Shown one piece after another: positions 31,995 to 35,864 of a DNA stretch of 35,864 nucleotides; the stretch's first letter is position 1, and each line of letters begins with the position of its first letter. The position numbers and the translations under genes were made by a program. Under the pieces are notes generated by a model, which was not told where the DNA came from, did no database searches, and saw only the letters and a list, made by a program, of their open reading frames with translations. Source of the DNA: Bacteroidota bacterium (lineage in GTDB: Bacteria; Bacteroidota; Bacteroidia; Chitinophagales; Chitinophagaceae); NCBI GenBank assembly GCA_018267625.1, contig JAFDYC010000052.1, forward strand, positions 1 through 35,864, written 5' to 3'.

Positions 31995-32873
31995 TTAGTG
32001 GCGCTTTTTGACAACCCGCTTCTTTGACGCCGGTCGTACAGCCCGTTTTACGGCTTTCTTCTTAGACGGATGTGCGGATTTGGCTGGTGTATGTTTTACT
32101 GGATGTCGTCCCTTGCTACCCTTTGCAGCCTTCACCTGGGCAGATATCTTCTGAGCGGCAGGTGAGACTTTTACGCCCGCCTTTTGCAGCTCTGCCATTT
32201 GGGCTACGGCAGCTTGAGCGGCCATACCTCCAGCAGTCTGCACAAACGTGAACTGCGGCTTGGCCGGGTACTTTCCTGCTTTTACAAGCCCGCCGCTTTT
32301 TGCTGCGTTGGCTGCGGTAACAGCCGCATCAATGGCTAGAGTTGCAGCGGCAAGGGCCTTCTTCTTGCCCGTCGCTGTCTTACCGCCATACTTTTTGATG
32401 TAGGCGGCTTTGTATAAGTCGGGGCGCTGCAATGCCAAGGCTGCGGTCAGCTTACCGCTATTTATGATCGCAGTCTCCTTTGGGGTAAGCTTGGTTGAAA
32501 CCAATGGGGGTATGTCCTTGTCCTCCGTGAACTGCTTCACCAGTTTTACACCAGTATTGGAGATCGTTTCTACAACTGATCCACCACCGGAATCGTCGTC
32601 GCGGTTACTGCCGGATGATGAGCTGCTCACTGTTTCCATTCCTTCCTCATCCGAGACAATACCGGTAGGTGTAGGGCTTTCCGTACTGCTTGAATTGACA
32701 GCTAGGATTTTTGGAGCATCAGGTATATCGGTACTTACACTGCCACTGGGCAGCTCCGAAGCCGAACTATTGCTTTGGGCATTACTCTTATTGGCGAAAA
32801 GCAGTGCTGCCCCTACGCCAAGACCAGCCAGCAGCAGTATGTTTCCGCCTGAGCCTTTTGATTTCTTACTCAT
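31995..32873 (-). CDS. Single-helix protein with acidic linker and histone-like basic tail
   Basis: I recognise no named family for this 292-residue protein. A Gly-rich start is followed by one helix (about 11-27, ILLLAGLGVGAALLFA). Then comes a Ser/Asp/Glu-rich stretch (about 33-110), a helical Ala/Lys-rich middle (about 125-250) and a tail from about 250 rich in Lys, Arg, His and Pro (PVKHTPAKSAHPSKKKAVK, then RPASKKRVVKKRH). The tail looks like a nucleic-acid-binding, histone-H1-like segment. A membrane anchor joined to a DNA-binding tail would suit a virion protein linking an internal membrane or envelope to the genome, which is inference. It lies 5 bases before the SLT gene. Confidence 0.7.
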   Translation of the reverse strand: MSKKSKGSGGNILLLAGLGVGAALLFANKSNAQSNSSASELPSGSVSTDIPDAPKILAVNSSSTESPTPTGIVSDEEGMETVSSSSSGSNRDDDSGGGSVVETISNTGVKLVKQFTEDKDIPPLVSTKLTPKETAIINSGKLTAALALQRPDLYKAAYIKKYGGKTATGKKKALAAATLAIDAAVTAANAAKSGGLVKAGKYPAKPQFTFVQTAGGMAAQAAVAQMAELQKAGVKVSPAAQKISAQVKAAKGSKGRHPVKHTPAKSAHPSKKKAVKRAVRPASKKRVVKKRH

Positions 32874-32942
32874 CTGTTATTTATTGATGGTTTTGATTAT
32901 TTGATGCTGCATGGAAGCAGCTACTGCTGTCAGGTTTGGGAT

Positions 32943-33269
32943 TTAGGCTACTTGCGCCGCAAACTGGCCATTACGGCCTCTTTTCTGTTTGTGTTCCCGG
33001 CCTCTGCGCCGGAATGCTGTTGTGGCGATTGCCGGCGGCATGACAGGTTCCTCCGGTAAGGGTAGAACGGGCGGCAGGGGCGGAAGAGGTGGCCGCCTGT
33101 TGCTGTCGTCTGAAGACAGACGCCCAAGCAGGGCAATGGAAGCTGGCAATAGGAAGTCCTGCCAGTTGTGCGCCCCTGCTGCACCTGCCTGATGAATACC
33201 CATTAGTGCTGCCAGAAGATATCCGACGACTGTGGTTAGTGGGCTGCGCCCGATAAATAGCTTTTTCAA
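32943..33269 (-). CDS. Small membrane protein with proline-rich linker
   Basis: This 108-residue protein starts MKKLFIGRSPLTTVV. Two short hydrophobic stretches lie at about 10-30 and 38-50 (YLLAALMGIHQAG and DFLLPASIALLGRL). A Pro-rich segment (about 58-80, PPLPPLPPVLPLP) and an Arg/Lys-rich end follow. Overlapping frames on both strands exist, but this one has the best start and fits the operon. It could be a holin-like or small virion membrane protein. No motif decides. It lies 69 bases before the next gene. Confidence 0.6.
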   Translation of the reverse strand: MKKLFIGRSPLTTVVGYLLAALMGIHQAGAAGAHNWQDFLLPASIALLGRLSSDDSNRRPPLPPLPPVLPLPEEPVMPPAIATTAFRRRGREHKQKRGRNGQFAAQVA

Positions 33270-33399
33270 GGTTTTTGGATTGGTTTGAGTTTGATTAGCG
33301 AATTGATAAATGAGTAGTAATAGCCCTGTCTTACGGGGCAGGAACTATCACCTGTCTCATCTATTGAATGGTTTGTTTATCCGAAGAGGAACAACCGCA

Positions 33400-34548
33400 T
33401 TAGTCAGCCGGAATGAAGCTCAGAGAAGAATACTTCTTGTATTCTGCAAGCAGCATCACGTAGTTCTTTGTTCCGTCAAAGACATGGGCTGCCAGCTTCG
33501 GAGTCATTTTCAGAATGAGTGCTCCGCCCGGTGCTGCTTCCGTGCTCCACTCGTCGTGCTGTGCTACTCCATTTACGAGAAGCATCTTGGGGCTAAGGGT
33601 ATCATCTACTGTACCGATGTTAGCGCCTGTGATTTCAGAGAATCGGGCTTTCACATTTACACCTGGTCCTGTAATTTCCTGCATGTCCATCAGTGTGGAA
33701 TCCGACACATAGCTGGCTACAGATGTCGTCTCCACATGATAGGTACCGGGGATATTCTGCATCAGAGTGCTGATGCGGCTGCCAGTCTCCGTACTTGCCT
33801 GATGGATCGCATCCATGCGGGCTGTTTCAATCAGACCTTCAGTAGTGGTTGCAGCATTGGCAAAAACGCTATCGGTGTAGGTATTTGCCTGAAGGACAGC
33901 CTCGGACTTAATAGTGTCTGCGCGGTTGTCGGCGTCAAGCGCTACTCCCTGAGCTAATCCGGCAATAGCCTGGTCAGTATAGCTATTCGCACTTGTTACC
34001 GCATCCTGCTTTGCGTTGTCTGACTTAAAGGCTGCCGTCTGATCCGCATAAGTCTGCAGGTCACCACGTGCAATCGCAATGCGGGAATCAACTTCATTTA
34101 GCGCGTTACCGACTGCGACGTTGGTGTTCTCCTGTGCGGTTTGGATGGCATCCTGCTTCGCCTGCGCTACCGCAGTAACTACTTCGGTCTTTTCGGCCTT
34201 GCCGTCCACCTGAAGCAGCAGGGCATTAATAGCACTGTCTTCGCCGTTGAGCTTTACGGCAAGCTCATTGAGCGTGTTCAGAGCTACCGGCGCATTGTCA
34301 ATCAGTGCCGCAATCTGAGCATCGGCATATGCCTTTGCCGTGGCAATGGCGTTAGTCGCGTCCGTTTTGGCGGAGAGCGCTGTTGCAAGAGCCGTATTGT
34401 CTGCCCACATTGGACTACCGTCCAGCGCAGCTACAAGCACTTGTCCGGTTGTCCCCGCCGGAAGGGTTTTTAGATTACCATCAGCATCAGAGAAGATGAT
34501 GGCGTTCGCAGTCTGGCTTACAATCTGCCAAAGCTTTACTTGGGTCAT
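33400..34548 (-). CDS. Phage tail-fibre-like protein with Y-A/T-D repeats
   Basis: This 382-residue protein resembles trimeric fibre proteins. The N-terminus has ADGNLKTLPAGTTGQVLVA and DGSPMW, a common fibre opening. A helical region carries repeated units with a Y-A-D or Y-T-D core: AKAYADAQIA (71-80), LQTYADQTAA (164-173), ANSYTDQAIA (187-196) and ANTYTDSVFA (221-230). NAPVALNTLNELAVKL (85-100) is a motif often seen in phage fibres. The C-terminal part (about 265-382) is beta-rich and includes LLVNGVAQ (323-330), a segment shared in outline with the next two proteins. It is likely to be a receptor-binding or spike component. The 130 bases downstream (33270-33399) hold nothing notable. Confidence 0.78.
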   Translation of the reverse strand: MTQVKLWQIVSQTANAIIFSDADGNLKTLPAGTTGQVLVAALDGSPMWADNTALATALSAKTDATNAIATAKAYADAQIAALIDNAPVALNTLNELAVKLNGEDSAINALLLQVDGKAEKTEVVTAVAQAKQDAIQTAQENTNVAVGNALNEVDSRIAIARGDLQTYADQTAAFKSDNAKQDAVTSANSYTDQAIAGLAQGVALDADNRADTIKSEAVLQANTYTDSVFANAATTTEGLIETARMDAIHQASTETGSRISTLMQNIPGTYHVETTSVASYVSDSTLMDMQEITGPGVNVKARFSEITGANIGTVDDTLSPKMLLVNGVAQHDEWSTEAAPGGALILKMTPKLAAHVFDGTKNYVMLLAEYKKYSSLSFIPAD

Positions 34549-34602
34549 TCGGTTTGTTTTGGTTTAGAAAAAGGATTTATGGGTGGCCTCCCACCTCCAA
34601 AG

Positions 34603-34620
34603 CCCGCACGTATGTGCGGG
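34603..34620. terminator. Hairpin between fibre genes
   Basis: CCCGCAC / GTGCGGG is a perfect 7-bp stem with a GTAT loop in the 128-base gap between the two fibre-like genes. A second 5-bp hairpin (GGTGG/CCACC) is at 34582-34595. No T run follows, so it may attenuate or mark an RNA end. Confidence 0.4.
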
Positions 34621-34676
34621 TATGGAAGGGCAGCCTGCAGCCAGCAGGAGAAAGGGATGTGAGAGGAGAAGAAACC

Positions 34677-35417
34677 TTAGTCGGTCAGTTGACGCGGACC
34701 TACAGGGTCAAGTGTCATATAGTCAACAACCACTGTTTCGTATTGACCATTAGCCCCGAAGTTGATTTGGAAGTTGAGTCGTCTGGGATTAAGTGGATCT
34801 TGCTTCCATTCTGTCAGTTCCTTTTGCCGAAGGCCATTTCGGTGCGGGTGTAACGGAAAGGGGTAAATGGGCGTATAAGTCAGTTGAACCGAGTTTCCAC
34901 CGGATAAGGCCGTGAACTCATCAGTCCAGTGCTTTGCACCACTTAGCTGTGTTTTAGCACTGTCTGATAGCACCGCTGTTAGTGGACTGCTTGCTGTTCC
35001 ATTACCAGAGAAAATGATGTCGGCGCTGTTTACCGTGACTATTGCCAGCAGCTCTGAAAGATTCACAGATGTGGTCGTTCCGTCACTTTGGGTAATCTGA
35101 AGGATGTAGGTGTTGGCCTCCAGCCGTTGCAGGAATGCGCCAGTGACCTTTACATCTACAGCAAGTGATGTCAGGTCGCAGCTCTTGACCATCTGTACAC
35201 CCTGATTGTTGGTATATCGCAGTACAAGCGTATTACCTAAGAGTTGGAGTGAGTCAATAGAGCGAATATCACCAAAGGCATCTTGTTGATTGCCATTACC
35301 AATTAAAGCAGACAGTAATGCAAATTGGAGTTCTCCATTGATGTCGGACTGAAGGACGTAGCCTTGTCCGGGAGCTGTTTGAATCTGTTTGTCGGGGCGT
35401 ATGCGTGTACCAGCCAT
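34677..35417 (-). CDS. Fibre or spike-like structural protein
   Basis: This 246-residue protein has a typical phage-structural composition: few charged clusters, many Thr/Ser/Asn/Gln residues and no cysteine pairs or membrane helices. The N-terminus (QTAPGQGYVLQSDINGELQF, about 12-31) parallels the GQVLV..DG opening of the neighbouring fibre protein. The middle has TTTSVNLSELLA and NGTASSPLTAVL. The C-terminal segment contains PHRNGLRQKE followed by INFGANGQYETVVVDYM. The last part has the outline of an N-G-L-(x)-Q loop, beta strand and V-x-Y strand that also occurs in the genes on either side. The exact role is unknown. Receptor binding or spike base is likely from context. Confidence 0.72.
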   Translation of the reverse strand: MAGTRIRPDKQIQTAPGQGYVLQSDINGELQFALLSALIGNGNQQDAFGDIRSIDSLQLLGNTLVLRYTNNQGVQMVKSCDLTSLAVDVKVTGAFLQRLEANTYILQITQSDGTTTSVNLSELLAIVTVNSADIIFSGNGTASSPLTAVLSDSAKTQLSGAKHWTDEFTALSGGNSVQLTYTPIYPFPLHPHRNGLRQKELTEWKQDPLNPRRLNFQINFGANGQYETVVVDYMTLDPVGPRQLTD

Positions 35418-35457
35418 TTTTGAATTCAGGGTTTACAGGTTAGGTTTTTAAGAGAGG

Positions 35458-35864
35458 TTATGCGGGGATGTCGTAAAGGGCTTCGAGAAGGTCTGTCTGG
35501 TTTGCGGTTGTTCGTAGTGCGGTTAGAAAGTTGATGCTTCTGCCGTCCTTATTGTAGTCTATACCTTGCCGTAGCTTTAGACCATTGAGGAATACCATGC
35601 AAAGGCTGACAGGCTCAAATCCGAGGACAATTGTCTGCTGTCCGTTGATAAAGGGAAGCGCCTCATTAACCAGCTTGGTTCCCGTCGCAGCTGGCATCTG
35701 GCTTATCTCGCCGCCTCCACTGCTTAGGTCTTGAAAGGAGGACAGGTTAAAGACATCTTCCTTATTACCATCTGGAAATCGTATTTCATCATTTGTCGTA
35801 TCGCCAAGTGCATTTAGGATGTCAAGGAGCGTAAAGTCCCTGACCTGCCCGCTGTGCTGCGAGC
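35458..35864 (-). CDS. Partial structural protein with NGLxxRQ segment (5' end beyond the window)
   Basis: The frame ending at 35458 stays open to the window edge, so the gene begins outside. About 135 residues are visible. An internal ATG at 35697 would give only 79 residues, but the upstream codons also read as plausible protein (RDFTLLDILNALGDTTNDEI, then FPDGNKEDVFNLSSFQDLS). The C-terminal part has the segment VFLNGLKLRQGIDYNKDGRS, which I know from phage structural and receptor-binding proteins, then INFLTALRTTANQTD and LLEALYDIPA. It is probably the same kind of spike or fibre component as its two downstream neighbours, 40 bases from the next gene. Confidence 0.7.
   Translation of the reverse strand, partial: SQHSGQVRDFTLLDILNALGDTTNDEIRFPDGNKEDVFNLSSFQDLSSGGGEISQMPAATGTKLVNEALPFINGQQTIVLGFEPVSLCMVFLNGLKLRQGIDYNKDGRSINFLTALRTTANQTDLLEALYDIPA

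Larger units (their letters stand above)
7313..35864. mobile_element. Integrative phage-like element in tRNA-Asp (left part)
   Basis: A tyrosine recombinase lies directly downstream of an intact tRNA. It is followed by about 13 kb of metal-resistance cargo and then at least 13 kb of minus-strand genes with phage-like products (fibre-like proteins, transglycosylases, a polyvalent antirestriction-type protein). The left boundary is placed in the tRNA 3' half by analogy with other tRNA-targeting elements. The exact crossover cannot be seen without the right junction, which I did not find in the window. No conjugation genes and no capsid or terminase genes are present in the part seen. The element type is therefore open: temperate phage, satellite or integrative plasmid. 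Confidence 0.75.

Noticed and set aside
32948..33192. Alternative frames (78 codons minus, 67 codons plus) over the 108-residue gene
   Set aside because: They arise from the GC-rich Pro/Arg segment of the chosen gene, which has the better start and fits the operon.
1..35864. CRISPR array, rRNA, or transposase gene
   Set aside because: No regular repeat-spacer series, no rRNA-like stretch and no DDE or HUH transposase motif was seen on either strand.

Overview
The window comes from a Bacteroidota chromosome, most likely of the Chitinophagaceae/Sphingobacteriia type, that carries an integrated mobile element. The placement rests on three things. Promoter-like sites fit the Bacteroidota consensus (TTG, about 20 bases, TAnnTTTG), clearest in front of tRNA-Asp. 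Shine-Dalgarno sites are mostly absent, with A-rich leaders instead. The accessory families are typical of the phylum: a CzcA-CzcC fusion, a DUF6660-like small protein, a GDCCVxC protein and a MerTP fusion.

Backbone (1-7263). rpsO and pnp lie on the plus strand, each followed by a hairpin. nadK and an acyl-CoA dehydrogenase lie on the minus strand with their own hairpin terminators. A membrane GT2 glycosyltransferase is on the plus strand. All look intact and ordinary.

Element left end (7264-8702). tRNA-Asp(GTC) is followed by a hairpin, three 12-bp tandem repeats and a tyrosine recombinase. This is the usual layout of an element inserted at a tRNA 3' end. No second copy of the tRNA end was seen, so the right end probably lies outside the window.

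Metal cargo (8856-22311). A plus-strand cluster encodes a DUF6660-like peptide, a CzcA-CzcC fusion, a CzcB lipoprotein, two small paralogous proteins, a dihydrolipoamide-dehydrogenase-like flavoenzyme, a small membrane protein and a Zn/Cd-type P1B ATPase. The two small proteins resemble the N-terminal domain of that ATPase. Together these would move divalent metal from cytoplasm to periplasm (ATPase) and across the outer membrane (Czc complex). A convergent minus-strand operon encodes MerTP, a Cys-rich lipoprotein, a GDCCVxC protein and a four-helix membrane protein. It has the look of mercury handling, but no mercuric reductase and no metal regulator is present. Diverged copies of a roughly 130-150 bp repeat with a terminal nested hairpin flank this second operon.

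Phage-like region (22691-35864, all minus strand). Reading in the direction of transcription: a structural protein cut by the window edge, two fibre-like proteins, a small membrane protein, a protein with an N-terminal membrane helix and a histone-like basic tail, two lytic-transglycosylase-like proteins (one membrane anchored), a 1915-residue RadC-methyltransferase-Strawberry-notch helicase polyvalent protein, and a RecA-like P-loop ATPase. This looks like part of a phage or phage-derived integrative element with metal-resistance cargo next to its integrase. No capsid, portal, terminase, replication or conjugation gene is visible, so whether it is a complete virus cannot be decided here. All family calls come from motif recognition by eye, without database searches.
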